Below, one piece after another: positions 1 to 8,318 of a DNA stretch of 29,641 nt. The position numbers and the translations under genes are program-made. The notes beneath the pieces are model-generated. The model saw only the letters and a program-made list of their open reading frames with translations, made no database searches and was not told the DNA's origin. The number at the start of each line of letters is the position of its first letter. Positions within the stretch are counted from its first letter, which is position 1. This stretch comes from Aeriscardovia sp. (GTDB lineage Bacteria > Actinomycetota > Actinomycetes > Actinomycetales > Bifidobacteriaceae), in assembly GCA_017538865.1 (NCBI GenBank), contig JAFYIA010000059.1:1-29641 (forward strand), read 5' to 3'.

Positions 1-1
1 C

Positions 2-1258
2 CTGGGATCCTATGTGCGCGACATCATCCGCCGCAACCCCGGCATCTTCCGCCTCTTCGGGCCCGACGAGACCGCTTCCAACAGGCTTAACGCCGTCTAT
101 GAAGTGACGGGCAAGCAGTGGAACGGCCTCTACGAGGACGAGCAGGTAGACGAATCCATGGGCGCCTCCGGAGCCGTGATAGAGCAGCTCAGCGAACACC
201 AGATGGAAGGCCTGCTCGAGGGCTACATCCTCACCGGCAGGAACGGGATGTGGAGCTCTTACGAGTCTTTTGCGCACGTGGTGGATTCCATGATCAACCA
301 GCACGCAAAGTGGCTTGAGCAGATAAAGAAGATATCGTGGAGGAAGCCTCTACCCTCCCTCAACCTCCTCCTCTCTTCCCACGTTTGGAGGCAGGATCAC
401 AACGGGTTCACCCACCAGGATCCCGGCATCATCGACATCTTCCTGAACAAGAACTTCAACAACGACCACGTGGTCGACGTCTACTTTGCAGTAGACCCCA
501 ACACCCTCCTGGCCATAGCCGAGAAGTCCTTCAAGTCCGAAAACAAGATAAACGCCATCGTGGCCGGAAAGCAGCTCAACTTCTGCTACCTGACGATGGA
601 GGAGGCCAAGGCCGAAGTCGAGAAGGGCCTCGGAGAGTGGAAATGGGCCTCCAACTGCCGGAAGGGCGAAGAAGAGATAGTCCTCGTGAGCGCCGGGGAC
701 ATCCCCACCCAGGAGATCTTGGCCGCGAGCTGCATCCTCAATGCCGAGGGCGTCAAGTACAGGGTGGTAAACATTCTGAACCTTTTGAAGATCCAGAACT
801 GCGAGGAAAACGACGAAGCCATAAGCGATGAGGAGTTCAAGGAGATCTTCTCCGAAGACAAGCCCGTGCTCTTCGCTTACCACTCCTATCCGAGGGAGAT
901 TTACTCCCTCATCCACGGCCGCCCGGGCTGCGGCAACTGGAAGGTCATGGGCTACAGCGAACGCGGCTCCATCACCACCCCCTTCGACATGCTCAGGTCC
1001 AACGACATGGACCGCTACCACCTGGCCGCCCTCGCCCTCGAAATGATCGGAGGCGAAAAGAAGGAGAGCATCGCGAAGCTCGAGGCCAAGAGGCAGGAGG
1101 CCTGGGAGTTTGCGAAGGCGAACGGGTTCGACATCGACGACTACGCCAACTGGCACTGGGGCGAGGTGAAAGAATCCGACCTTGTGGGCATGGGCTCCTC
1201 CATATCCCACGAACACGGATCTTCTGCCCAAGGCCACGCGGATCCTTCACAAAAGTAG
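2..1258 (+). CDS. xfp: Xylulose-5-phosphate/fructose-6-phosphate phosphoketolase, C-terminal part
   Basis: The gene enters from the left edge, so only about 418 C-terminal residues of a protein of roughly 800 are present; the frame is open from base 2. Phosphoketolase is a cytoplasmic thiamine-diphosphate enzyme that splits xylulose 5-phosphate or fructose 6-phosphate with phosphate to give acetyl-phosphate and a C3 or C4 aldose phosphate. Family landmarks are easy to read: [19 protein letters not shown] near residue 16, [10 protein letters not shown], the [13 protein letters not shown] segment, [18 protein letters not shown] near residue 125, [11 protein letters not shown], and [10 protein letters not shown]. 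They match bifidobacterial Xfp almost word for word (recalled, not searched). A strong terminator follows the stop codon. Directly downstream lie pta and ackA, which use the acetyl-phosphate product. The in-frame methionine at base 14 is internal, not the start. Confidence 0.96.
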   Translation: MGSYVRDIIRRNPGIFRLFGPDETASNRLNAVYEVTGKQWNGLYEDEQVDESMGASGAVIEQLSEHQMEGLLEGYILTGRNGMWSSYESFAHVVDSMINQHAKWLEQIKKISWRKPLPSLNLLLSSHVWRQDHNGFTHQDPGIIDIFLNKNFNNDHVVDVYFAVDPNTLLAIAEKSFKSENKINAIVAGKQLNFCYLTMEEAKAEVEKGLGEWKWASNCRKGEEEIVLVSAGDIPTQEILAASCILNAEGVKYRVVNILNLLKIQNCEENDEAISDEEFKEIFSEDKPVLFAYHSYPREIYSLIHGRPGCGNWKVMGYSERGSITTPFDMLRSNDMDRYHLAALALEMIGGEKKESIAKLEAKRQEAWEFAKANGFDIDDYANWHWGEVKESDLVGMGSSISHEHGSSAQGHADPSQK

Positions 1259-1274
1259 GGGCTTTGTGAAGCGG

Positions 1275-1300
1275 GCCCGGAGGCTTCCGGGCTTTTGCTT
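1275..1300 (+). terminator. Rho-independent terminator after xfp
   Basis: A seven-base-pair GC-rich stem (GCCCGGA paired with TCCGGGC, loop GGCT at 1282-1285) is followed at once by TTTTGCTTT. It starts 16 bases after the xfp stop codon and separates xfp from pta-ackA. Confidence 0.88.
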
Positions 1301-1321
1301 TATCTTTTAATCCCCTCGTGC

Positions 1322-1327
1322 TAGACA
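1322..1327 (+). promoter_or_regulatory. Possible -10 box for a leaderless pta transcript
   Basis: TAGACA lies seven bases before the pta ATG, and no Shine-Dalgarno-like sequence lies between the xfp terminator and that ATG. With usual -10 to start-site spacing, transcription would begin at or next to the start codon. No good -35 is visible. Leaderless mRNAs are common in Actinobacteria; that this is one is inference. Confidence 0.35.
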
Positions 1328-1334
1328 TACGTAT

Positions 1335-3056
1335 ATGAAGCAATCTTCTTCCAACCGTATAGAGCTCACAGACCGGGTCTTTCTGTATTCTCCGGCCGGA
1401 GGATGGGGCAGGGACGTGGTAGCCGCAGGGCTTTTAAAGACCCTTTCCAAGCGGCATCCCGCCGTGACCTTCTTTCAGCCCCTCTACAGGCAGGAGGGGC
1501 CCCTCAGGCTCCTTTCGGCCGCCGCCGGGGCCCTCATGCTCGAGGCCGGGAAATTGGAGGAGCACGAGGGGGTAGGGGAAGAAGCCTACTACGCAAACGA
1601 GCCCCTGAGCCGCAGGGAGATAGTGACGAAGTTCTACGACTCCCCGGCGGTGAAAAAGGCGGACTTCGCCTTGGTGATAGGATCCAACCATTCGAAGGTG
1701 GCCCATCCCAGCAAGATGTATACCGACGCGTCGCTGTCTGCGGACCTTCAGTGCCCCGTGCTGTTGTCGGTGAGCGGGGAGGGGCGAAACGCCCACGAAG
1801 TGGCCGAGAGCATCAAGGCGTGCGCCAGGACTGTGCAGGAAAAAGGGAGCAAGATCTTGGGGGCCTTCGTCTCCCCTTCGGCCGCCGGAATAGAGGAACA
1901 GGTGCGGATAGAGCTCGTGGACCTCTCGATCCCCGTCTGGTTCATAGGCCGCGTCGAAGAAAAGGGGGGCACGAAGGAAGAGGCCCTAGCCTGCTTTGAA
2001 GCGTGCCAAAGGGGGATGGATGAAGAAGAGCTCTTCAGGGCCCTCTCCCGGCCCTTTACGGCCCCCGTCACTCCGGCATGCTTCCAGTACTCCCTTTTGA
2101 GGCGGGCCGCCGAAAAGAAGAAGACGATAGTCCTTCCCGAGGGTGGGGAGGAAAGGGTCCTGCGCGCGGCCGACTACGTGCTCTCCCACGACGCTGCAAA
2201 AATCATCCTCCTGGGGGAGGAGGAGTACGTGAGGAGGCGCGCCTCAAACATCGACCTCAGCTTCATTTCCAAAGCCAAGATCATCTCCATGGAAGACGAG
2301 GCCCTGAAAGGGAAGCTGGAAGGGGAGATGAAGAAGATCCTCCCCCTCAAGGACGAAGAGGTGGAAGAGCTCATGAAGGACCCATCGTACTTCGGGACGA
2401 TGCTGGTAAAGAGCGGCATGGCGGACGGGATGGTCTCCGGAGCCGTGCATCCCACGGCGCAGACCGTACGACCCGCCCTTAGGATCATCCGCACCAAGCC
2501 CGGGGTTCCGATAGTGTCGGGGTCGATGCTTATGTGCATGGAAGATCACGTCGACATCTACGCCGACGTAGCCATAGTCCCGAACCCCACGCCCTCCCAG
2601 CTCGCCCTCATCGCCTCCCAGACCTGCAAAACGGCGAAGATGGTGGGAATAGACCCCATTGTAGGGTTTTTGTCCTATTCCACCCTGGGATCCGGGAAGG
2701 GAAAGGACGTGGAAATGGTAAAGGAGGCGGTGGAGGAGTTCAGGGCCTCCTCCCCCAAGGCCCCCTTCGTCGGCCCCATACAGTTCGATGCCGCCTGCAG
2801 CCCGCAGGTGGGCCGCCTCAAGGCCCCAGGAAACCCTGTGGCGGGGCGGGTGAGCGCCTATATCTGCCCGGATTTGGATTCGGGTAACATCCTTTACAAG
2901 GCCGTGGAAAGGACCGGGGGCGCCACGGCCATAGGGCCAATACTCCAGGGGCTCTGCAAGCCCGTAAACGACCTGTCTAGGGGATCGACCATGTGGGACA
3001 TAGTCAACACTATTGCAATCACAGCCCTGACCTGCGAAGAGGAAGATGATGAGTGA
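1335..3056 (+). CDS. pta: Phosphate acetyltransferase
   Basis: The product has 573 residues and interconverts acetyl-CoA plus phosphate with acetyl-phosphate plus CoA in the cytoplasm. Residues from about 245 to 565 form the PTA/PTB catalytic domain: KTIVLPEGGEERVLRAA, MVSGAVHPTAQTVRPAL, VSGSMLMCMEDHVDIYADVAIVPNP in two steps, FLSYSTLGSGKGKDV, and GPIQFDAACSP. The first 230 or so residues are a P-loop-NTPase-like domain whose P-loop is degenerate (PAGGWGRD, no GK[ST]). At 573 residues it is well below the 700 or so of enterobacterial Pta, because the middle DRTGG-type domain is missing; from memory, bifidobacterial Pta has a similar length. No ribosome binding site precedes the ATG, and a -10-like box sits seven bases upstream. 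The 3' end overlaps ackA, so the two genes are probably translationally coupled. Confidence 0.95.
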   Translation: MKQSSSNRIELTDRVFLYSPAGGWGRDVVAAGLLKTLSKRHPAVTFFQPLYRQEGPLRLLSAAAGALMLEAGKLEEHEGVGEEAYYANEPLSRREIVTKFYDSPAVKKADFALVIGSNHSKVAHPSKMYTDASLSADLQCPVLLSVSGEGRNAHEVAESIKACARTVQEKGSKILGAFVSPSAAGIEEQVRIELVDLSIPVWFIGRVEEKGGTKEEALACFEACQRGMDEEELFRALSRPFTAPVTPACFQYSLLRRAAEKKKTIVLPEGGEERVLRAADYVLSHDAAKIILLGEEEYVRRRASNIDLSFISKAKIISMEDEALKGKLEGEMKKILPLKDEEVEELMKDPSYFGTMLVKSGMADGMVSGAVHPTAQTVRPALRIIRTKPGVPIVSGSMLMCMEDHVDIYADVAIVPNPTPSQLALIASQTCKTAKMVGIDPIVGFLSYSTLGSGKGKDVEMVKEAVEEFRASSPKAPFVGPIQFDAACSPQVGRLKAPGNPVAGRVSAYICPDLDSGNILYKAVERTGGATAIGPILQGLCKPVNDLSRGSTMWDIVNTIAITALTCEEEDDE

Positions 3057-4242
3057 AAACATTTTGGTAATAAATTCAGGTTCAAGCTCCGTAAAGTACC
3101 AGCTTTTGGATATGGCCAAAAGGGAAGTGCTGGCAAAGGGCGAAGTGGAGAAGATAGGGCTGGAAGGAAGCCTCGTCACCCACGAAGTCGGGGGATGGGT
3201 AGAGGTGAAGGGCGGAGAGATCTGCGATCACTTCGCCGCTTTCAAGGCCATCCTGGACTGCTTCAAGGAGTTCGGACCCGACCTGGAAAAGGCCGGGGTA
3301 AAGGCCGTTGGGCACAGGATCGTCCAGGGCGCCGACGTCTTTCCCGGACCCGCCCTCATAGATGACGCGGTCCTCCAGCAGATCTGGGACCTCTCGGCCC
3401 TGGCCCCCCTGCACAACGGGCCTGCGGCCAGGGGGATAGAGATAATGCGGAGCCTCCTTCCGGGCGTCCCCCAGGTGGCGGTCTTCGACACCTCCTTCTT
3501 CTTCGACCTCCCCAAAGAGGCCAGGACCTACGCGCTCAAGAAGGAAGTGGCGGAAAAGTACCGCATCTACCGCTACGGGGCCCACGGCATAAGCCACAGG
3601 TACGTGGGAAGCAAGGTGCGCTCCATGCTCTCCGAGGAGGGGAAGGACTTTTGTCAGATAGTCCTTCACCTTGGCAACGGCGCCAGCTGCAGCGCCCAGG
3701 TGAACGACAAGGCCGTGGAGACCTCGATGAGGCTCACCCCCTTGGAGGGCCTAGTAATGGGCACTCGCAGCGGAGACATCGACCCTGCCACCGCCGTCTA
3801 CCTTTTGAAAAACTCACCCTACACTCCGGAGGGAATCGAAAAGCTCTTCAACGCCGAAAGCGGCCTCAAGGGGCTGTGCGGGCACAGCGACATGAGGGAG
3901 GTAGAAAAGCTCTACAATGCGGGCGATCCGGATGCCACTCTCGCCGTAAAGGTCTTCTGCCACAGGATCGTCAGCTATGTCGGCGCTTACTGGGCGCAGA
4001 TGGGGTCTTTGCAGGCCCTGACTTTCACCGCCGGAATAGGGGAGCACCAGGCCTTTGTGAGAAGGATTGTGGCTGAAAAGCTCGCACCCTTCGGGGTAAA
4101 GCTGGACGAGGAAAAGAACCAGAGCGGGCCCAAAGACCGGATCATCTCCGCCGAAGGGAGCTCGGTCAAGGTCCTGGTAATCCACACCGACGAGGAGCTG
4201 TCCATAGCCGAGCAGACCCTCAGCCTCGTCTCCTCGCTCTAA
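3049..4242 (+). CDS. ackA: Acetate kinase
   Basis: This ASKHA-fold enzyme converts acetyl-phosphate and ADP to acetate and ATP, the energy-yielding last step of the xfp-pta-ackA route. Motifs are VINSGSSSVKYQLL at the N-terminus, GHRIVQGAD, VFDTSFF near residue 145, YGAHGISHRYVG, LHLGNGASCSAQ, MGTRSGDIDPA and FTAGIGEHQAFVRR. The length of 397 residues is usual. Two ATGs stand in tandem (3046 and 3049); the second is better spaced from GAGGA and gives MSENILVINS, while starting at 3046 adds one Met. The frame overlaps the end of pta. The usual His of the FDTAFH signature is Phe here, and GFHGTSH reads GAHGISH, although the catalytic His of that second motif is kept. A small hairpin follows the stop. 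Confidence 0.96.
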   Translation: MSENILVINSGSSSVKYQLLDMAKREVLAKGEVEKIGLEGSLVTHEVGGWVEVKGGEICDHFAAFKAILDCFKEFGPDLEKAGVKAVGHRIVQGADVFPGPALIDDAVLQQIWDLSALAPLHNGPAARGIEIMRSLLPGVPQVAVFDTSFFFDLPKEARTYALKKEVAEKYRIYRYGAHGISHRYVGSKVRSMLSEEGKDFCQIVLHLGNGASCSAQVNDKAVETSMRLTPLEGLVMGTRSGDIDPATAVYLLKNSPYTPEGIEKLFNAESGLKGLCGHSDMREVEKLYNAGDPDATLAVKVFCHRIVSYVGAYWAQMGSLQALTFTAGIGEHQAFVRRIVAEKLAPFGVKLDEEKNQSGPKDRIISAEGSSVKVLVIHTDEELSIAEQTLSLVSSL

Positions 4243-4247
4243 AGGAT

Positions 4248-4265
4248 GCCCTCCCCCTAGAGGGC
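4248..4265 (+). terminator. Hairpin after ackA, weak terminator candidate
   Basis: GCCCTC and GAGGGC can pair around a CCCCTA loop, starting six bases after the ackA stop. There is no T-run, so it may only stabilise the 3' end. It occupies the place where the -35 box of the downstream tRNA promoter would be expected. Confidence 0.35.
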
Positions 4266-4271
4266 CTATAG

Positions 4272-4277
4272 TATAAT
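4272..4277 (+). promoter_or_regulatory. -10 box of the tRNA-Pro promoter
   Basis: A perfect TATAAT ends 12 bases before the tRNA 5' end. The expected -35 position reads CCCTCC, so recognition would rely on the -10 box. The tRNA could also be read through from ackA. Confidence 0.55.
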
Positions 4278-4289
4278 GTTGTAAGATTT

Positions 4290-4362
4290 CGGGGCGTAGC
4301 GCAGGTGGTAGCGCGCTTGCTTTGGGGGCAAGATGTCGCAGGTTCGAGTCCTGTCGCCCCGA
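4290..4362 (+). tRNA. tRNA-Pro (anticodon UGG)
   Basis: It folds into a full cloverleaf. The acceptor stem is CGGGGCG with CGCCCCG and discriminator A. The D-arm is GCGC/GCGC. The anticodon stem CTTGC/GCAAG holds loop TTTGGGG, giving anticodon TGG, and the T-arm is GCAGG TTCGAGT CCTGT. CGGGG at the 5' end and G-rich position 37 are typical of tRNA-Pro. CCA is not encoded. A T-run follows (4364-4368). Confidence 0.97.
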
Positions 4363-4366
4363 CTTT

Positions 4367-5191
4367 TTATATAAACGCTTCCGCCCAGGGGTCGGTGTTG
4401 CGCTCCAGGAGGCGGAGCTGTGCGCGCCCTTCGAACTTTTTTTCAGCGTCTTCGAGCGCGAAGTCGAACCACGGGGATTCCGAGCTGAAGTGGGAGACGT
4501 CTACGAGCCCCATTTTCCGTCCGAGGGCCTCAAGCCTCTGCATGAAGTCCAGGGCCGGGTGGTGGCGAAGGTCGCTTGTGAGGAAGACGTCCGCCTCGGA
4601 CTCGAGGGCCTGCTCGAAAAAGCCGTCACCGGCCCCGCTCATCACTGCCACCCTTTTTACCCGCATCTTCGGGTCCCCTGCGAGCTTTACCCCCTGCACA
4701 GTTTTTGGGAGCTCTTCCAGGCTCATCTTTGCAAACTCTTCCAGGTTCATCTCATGCTCCAGCTCGCCCACCCTTCCAAGGCCTGCGGGGGCTCCGCCGA
4801 CGAGGCCCTTGGATTCGATCGGCAGGGCTTCCAGGAGGCCCAGCCTTGCACACAGGGCCTCGTTCGTGCCCCGGGGCGCGGCGTCGACGTTGGTATGCCC
4901 TACCCAGAGGGCGCATCCCGCGCGAAGGAGGATCGAGGCCGCGCGGCCGTGCGGGTCGGTAGAGGGGAGGAGGTGCACGGCCCTAAAAAAGAGGGGGTGG
5001 TGGGTCACCAAGAGATCGGCCCCCCACTCGGCAGCCTCTTTTGCGACCTCGATAGTGGGGTCGAGGGCGAAGCAGATCTTTTTGCACTCCCCTTCCAGAT
5101 TCCCTAATGCCAGACCCGGGTGGTCCCACTCCTCCCTAAGATCCAGGGGATACATCTCTTCCAGCCCTTTAACGGCGTCTTTTACCTTCAT
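4367..5191 (-). CDS. Nif3-like dinuclear metal centre protein (DUF34/YqfO family)
   Basis: The protein has 274 residues and belongs to the conserved Nif3 family. Members bind two metal ions; the physiological reaction is not firmly established, though GTP cyclohydrolase-like and hydrolase roles have been suggested. Family marks are EEWDHPGLALG near residue 20, THHPLFF near 63, GHTNVDAA near 98, a MSGAG turn near 189, TSDLRHH near 206, and DVSHFSSE near 228. The His and Asp residues of these blocks supply the metal ligands. The length is at the short end because the PII-like insert of longer homologues is missing. A good ribosome binding site (AGGAGGGAAG before ATG) overlaps the polA stop, with an eight-base gap, so it is the last gene of the polA operon. 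It converges on tRNA-Pro with four bases between the genes. Confidence 0.92.
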   Translation of the reverse strand: MKVKDAVKGLEEMYPLDLREEWDHPGLALGNLEGECKKICFALDPTIEVAKEAAEWGADLLVTHHPLFFRAVHLLPSTDPHGRAASILLRAGCALWVGHTNVDAAPRGTNEALCARLGLLEALPIESKGLVGGAPAGLGRVGELEHEMNLEEFAKMSLEELPKTVQGVKLAGDPKMRVKRVAVMSGAGDGFFEQALESEADVFLTSDLRHHPALDFMQRLEALGRKMGLVDVSHFSSESPWFDFALEDAEKKFEGRAQLRLLERNTDPWAEAFI

Positions 5192-5199
5192 CTTCCCTC

Positions 5200-7683
5200 C
5201 TAGTGCGCGGCCTGCTGCCAGTTTTCGCCCCAGCCCATGGAGACGGTGAGGGGGACTTTTAGCTCCCTGGCGCCCTCCATTGCCATGCGTATGGATTCTC
5301 CCGCCTCTTCTTCTTCTCCGGGGGCCACCTCCACCAAAAGCTCGTCATGGATCTGTAAGACGATGCGGCTCTTTAGGCCCCTCTCTTCCAGGGCTTTTGC
5401 GGCCCTTATCATGGCGAGCTTCATTATGTCTGCGGCGGAGCCCTGTATGGGGGCGTTCCTCGCAGACCTCTCGGCGGCCCTGCGGGCCTGGGGGGAGGGG
5501 GAGAGGAGATCGGGAAAATAGCGCCTCCGGCCCAAGATCGTCTCGCTGTAGCCCCTTCGGGAAGCCTCTTCGGTTTGAAGGTCCAGGTACTTTTTCACGG
5601 ACCCGAAGATCGAAAAGTACTTTTCCTCCAGCTTTTTGGCTTCCTTTTGGGGGATGTGGAGGCGGGAAGCCAGCCCGAAGGCGCTCAGGCCGTAAGCCAG
5701 CCCGTAGCTGACCTGCTTTACGCTCGCCCTTTCGTCGGGCGTAACTTCCTCCTCCGGCACGCCGTAGACGAGGTGGGCGATGTATTTGTGGAAGTCGCCC
5801 CCGGCCTTGAAGGCCTCTATCAGCTTTTCGTCCCCCGACAGGTCGGCCATAATCCTCAGCTCTATCTGGGAGTAGTCGCAGCTCAAAAGCTTCCAGCCCT
5901 CCGGGGCCACGAAGGCGGAGCGGATCTGCCTCCCCTCTTCGGTCCTGTTGGGGATCGTCTGGAGGTTGGGGTCTTGCGAGGCAATCCTCCCCGTCCCAGT
6001 GGACTTCTGGTCGAAAGTCGAGTAGATCCTTCCGTCGGAAGAGACCGCCTTCAAGAGGGAGGAAGCGATTTCTGATAGCTTCCCCTCCTCCCTGAATTTC
6101 AAAAGCGCCTGGATGAATTTTTCCTCCGGCCCCTCGGGATCCACCGCGGCCGAGATCTTCTCGAGGGCCTCGGCCGAGGTGCTCCGCCCCTTCCCCTTGA
6201 TCTTGAACTCCCCGTAAAGCACGTTCGCCACCTGCTTGGGGCTGTTCAGGTTCACTTCTTCATGCCCGAAGCCCAAAGCCTCCATGGCCAGGGCGGAGGA
6301 GAGGGAGCGCTGGGAATCGAAAAACCCCTTCATCTCTTCGAGGGCGGCCTTGTCTACAAGCACCCCGCGCTTTTCCATGTCGTAAAGGATTTTGGCCACG
6401 GGCATTTCGAGGCCATGCAGGAGCTCTTTTTCACCCCTCTTTTCAAGCTCTTTTTCCAGCGCCGGGGCGAGGCGCAGGACGGCGGAGAGCCTCTCTTCCC
6501 CCTCTTTTTCCAGCGCCGGGGCCATCGCCTCTTTGGGGTGGTCTGGATCCATGAGGTAGCTGGCCAAAGAGAGGTCGGATTCGGGCATCGGGAGTGGCCC
6601 GGCTTTTTCCATGGCCCCCTTGTAGTCCAAGGCCGTCCAGCCCTCGCCCTCTTGCAGTATTTCGGGGACTTCGTTTTCCCACTTGCCCCCTTTTCCGCCG
6701 CTGAGGGTGTAGAGGACGAAGCCGGAAGGGGAAGGGCCCGCAAAATATGCGCTGCCGCCTTCCCGGGGGGGGAGGCTGAACAGATCCGCCCTGCGGGAGG
6801 GGGAGTACCCAAAGCTCCCTTCAATCTTTCTTATGGTCTTTTCCCCGAAGGAAAGCGACTCCATGAAGGGCTCGAAACCCTCTGCGAGCTCACGGGGGTG
6901 CATCCCGCTTATGGGCACCGGGAAGGAGAGGTCGGAGATGAGCTGGTTGACGCGGCGGTTCAAAAGGACCTGCTCTTCGTCCTTCCTGAGCTCCTCCCCT
7001 TTGGCCCCCTTTATAGCCTCCGCCCCTTCGAGGAGGTTTCTTAGGGACCCGAACTCCAATAGCCACTTGGCCGCGATCTTGTCTCCTACCCCCCGGACGC
7101 CCGGGATGTTGTCTGCGCCCTCCCCCCTCAGCGCCGCAAGGTCCGGATATAGGGATGGGGGTACGGAGTAGGCCTCCAAAATGGCTTCGGGGGTTTTCAG
7201 GGAAAAGTCTTTGAAATGCCGGCCCGGAAATATTACAGACACTTTCCCGTCTATCAGCTGGAAGACGTCCTTGTCCCCGGAAACTATGAGGACCCGGCAC
7301 CCTTCTTCTTCGCCCTTCCGGCTCAGGGACGCCACTATGTCGTCCCCTTCGAACCCCTTCCTTACGAACCACTTCACGTCCAGAAGGTCCAGGGCCTTTT
7401 TGACTATTTCCAGCTGCTTTGCAAAGCTCTCCGGGGTCTTCGGCCTCTGTGCCTTGTAACAGGGCAGGAGCTCGTTTCTGAAAGTCCCCCCGGAAGTGTC
7501 GAAGGCCACGGCTATGAAGTAGGGGCGGTACTTGTCCACCACTTCGCACAGCATGCTGAAAAAGCCGTACACGGCGTTGGTGGGCTGGCCCCCCGAGCTG
7601 AATTTCGACTCATCCAGCGCGTAGAACGCCCTGAAGAGGAGGGAATGGCCGTCGACTATGAGGAAAGTGTTGCTGTCTTTCAC
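5200..7683 (-). CDS. polA: DNA polymerase I, without active 3'-5' proofreading domain
   Basis: The protein has 827 residues. Residues 1 to about 290 form the 5'-3' (flap) nuclease: FLIVDGHSLLFRAF, FEGDDIVASLSRKG, VSGDKDVFQLI and GEGADNIPGVRGVGDK. Residues 290-420 are a shrunken remnant of the 3'-5' exonuclease with no DxE metal motif, as in other actinobacterial PolA proteins. The C-terminal half is the family A polymerase: motif A DYSQIELRIMADLSGD, motif B RASVKQVSYGLAYGLSAFGL, motif C QIHDELLVE. It fills gaps and removes RNA primers in repair and lagging-strand synthesis. The start is GTG at 7683: an in-frame stop lies four codons upstream, and the protein begins just before the conserved VDGH. 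No well-spaced ribosome binding site is seen, and pdtaR ends 28 bases upstream. A short in-frame repeat lies in the remnant domain. Confidence 0.97.
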   Translation of the reverse strand: MKDSNTFLIVDGHSLLFRAFYALDESKFSSGGQPTNAVYGFFSMLCEVVDKYRPYFIAVAFDTSGGTFRNELLPCYKAQRPKTPESFAKQLEIVKKALDLLDVKWFVRKGFEGDDIVASLSRKGEEEGCRVLIVSGDKDVFQLIDGKVSVIFPGRHFKDFSLKTPEAILEAYSVPPSLYPDLAALRGEGADNIPGVRGVGDKIAAKWLLEFGSLRNLLEGAEAIKGAKGEELRKDEEQVLLNRRVNQLISDLSFPVPISGMHPRELAEGFEPFMESLSFGEKTIRKIEGSFGYSPSRRADLFSLPPREGGSAYFAGPSPSGFVLYTLSGGKGGKWENEVPEILQEGEGWTALDYKGAMEKAGPLPMPESDLSLASYLMDPDHPKEAMAPALEKEGEERLSAVLRLAPALEKELEKRGEKELLHGLEMPVAKILYDMEKRGVLVDKAALEEMKGFFDSQRSLSSALAMEALGFGHEEVNLNSPKQVANVLYGEFKIKGKGRSTSAEALEKISAAVDPEGPEEKFIQALLKFREEGKLSEIASSLLKAVSSDGRIYSTFDQKSTGTGRIASQDPNLQTIPNRTEEGRQIRSAFVAPEGWKLLSCDYSQIELRIMADLSGDEKLIEAFKAGGDFHKYIAHLVYGVPEEEVTPDERASVKQVSYGLAYGLSAFGLASRLHIPQKEAKKLEEKYFSIFGSVKKYLDLQTEEASRRGYSETILGRRRYFPDLLSPSPQARRAAERSARNAPIQGSAADIMKLAMIRAAKALEERGLKSRIVLQIHDELLVEVAPGEEEEAGESIRMAMEGARELKVPLTVSMGWGENWQQAAH

Positions 7684-7711
7684 GTATTCAGGTTAAGCGT
7701 CCTTTTCGACA

Positions 7712-8302
7712 CTACCCGAGCTTTAAGATTATGGCTTCGGCCACTTCGGCCATGCTCAGCCTCTTGTCCATGCTGTTTTTCTGTATCCACCTGAAGGCCT
7801 CGGGCTCGGAGAGCCCCATGTTTTCCATGAGCAGGCCCTTGGCCCTGTCGACCTTCTTGCGGACTTCCACCCTGGCGCGGATGTCGGTTATCTGGCTTTC
7901 GAGGGCGTTTAGCTGCTCGAAGCGGGAGATCGCGATCTCCATGGCGGGCAGGAGCTGCTCAGGTTCAAAGGGCTTGACTATGTAGGCTCCTGCGCCGGAT
8001 TCTATGGCCTCGGCCACCAGGGGCTGCTGGGAGTAGGCCGTGAGGATCACTACGGGGGCTATCTTTTCTTCCGAGAGGATCTTTGTGGCGCTAATCCCGT
8101 CCCCCCCGGGCATTTTGACGTCCATGAGGACCACGTCCGGCTTCTCCCTTCGGGCGACTTCGACCGCCTCTTTGCCGTTGGTGACCTGCCCCACGACTAT
8201 CTGGTTGAAAGCTTTCAGGGATTGGACGATGTCCAGCCGGATTAAAGATTCGTCTTCCGCGACCAAGACGCGCCTCGGCGCGCTGCTACCGCCGTTTGTC
8301 AT
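7712..8302 (-). CDS. pdtaR: ANTAR-domain response regulator (PdtaR/Rv1626 type)
   Basis: The protein has 196 residues. An N-terminal receiver has the acidic pair in VLVAEDESLIR, phospho-acceptor Asp in VVLMDVKMPGGDG, Thr in VILTAYS and Lys in YIVKPFEP. A C-terminal ANTAR RNA-binding domain (VEVRKKVDRAKGLLMENMGLSEPEAFRWIQ onwards) is well conserved. In mycobacteria PdtaR is phosphorylated by the soluble kinase PdtaS and binds RNA; no partner kinase is in this window. The frame stays open upstream through the tRNA gene, but ATG at 8302 (MTNGGSSAPRR) is the sensible start, with AGGCG upstream and the receiver beginning at once. The tRNA 3' end is only 16 bases before the start codon, so tRNA processing would create the pdtaR 5' end. 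Confidence 0.95.
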   Translation of the reverse strand: MTNGGSSAPRRVLVAEDESLIRLDIVQSLKAFNQIVVGQVTNGKEAVEVARREKPDVVLMDVKMPGGDGISATKILSEEKIAPVVILTAYSQQPLVAEAIESGAGAYIVKPFEPEQLLPAMEIAISRFEQLNALESQITDIRARVEVRKKVDRAKGLLMENMGLSEPEAFRWIQKNSMDKRLSMAEVAEAIILKLG

Positions 8303-8318
8303 AAGCGCCTGCGATTCG

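Noticed and set aside
350..1237. Long open frame opposite xfp
   Set aside because: It is a GC-rich antisense shadow with no family likeness or ribosome binding site; similar shadows lie opposite pta, ackA, polA, rpsA, the LCP gene, recA and secA.
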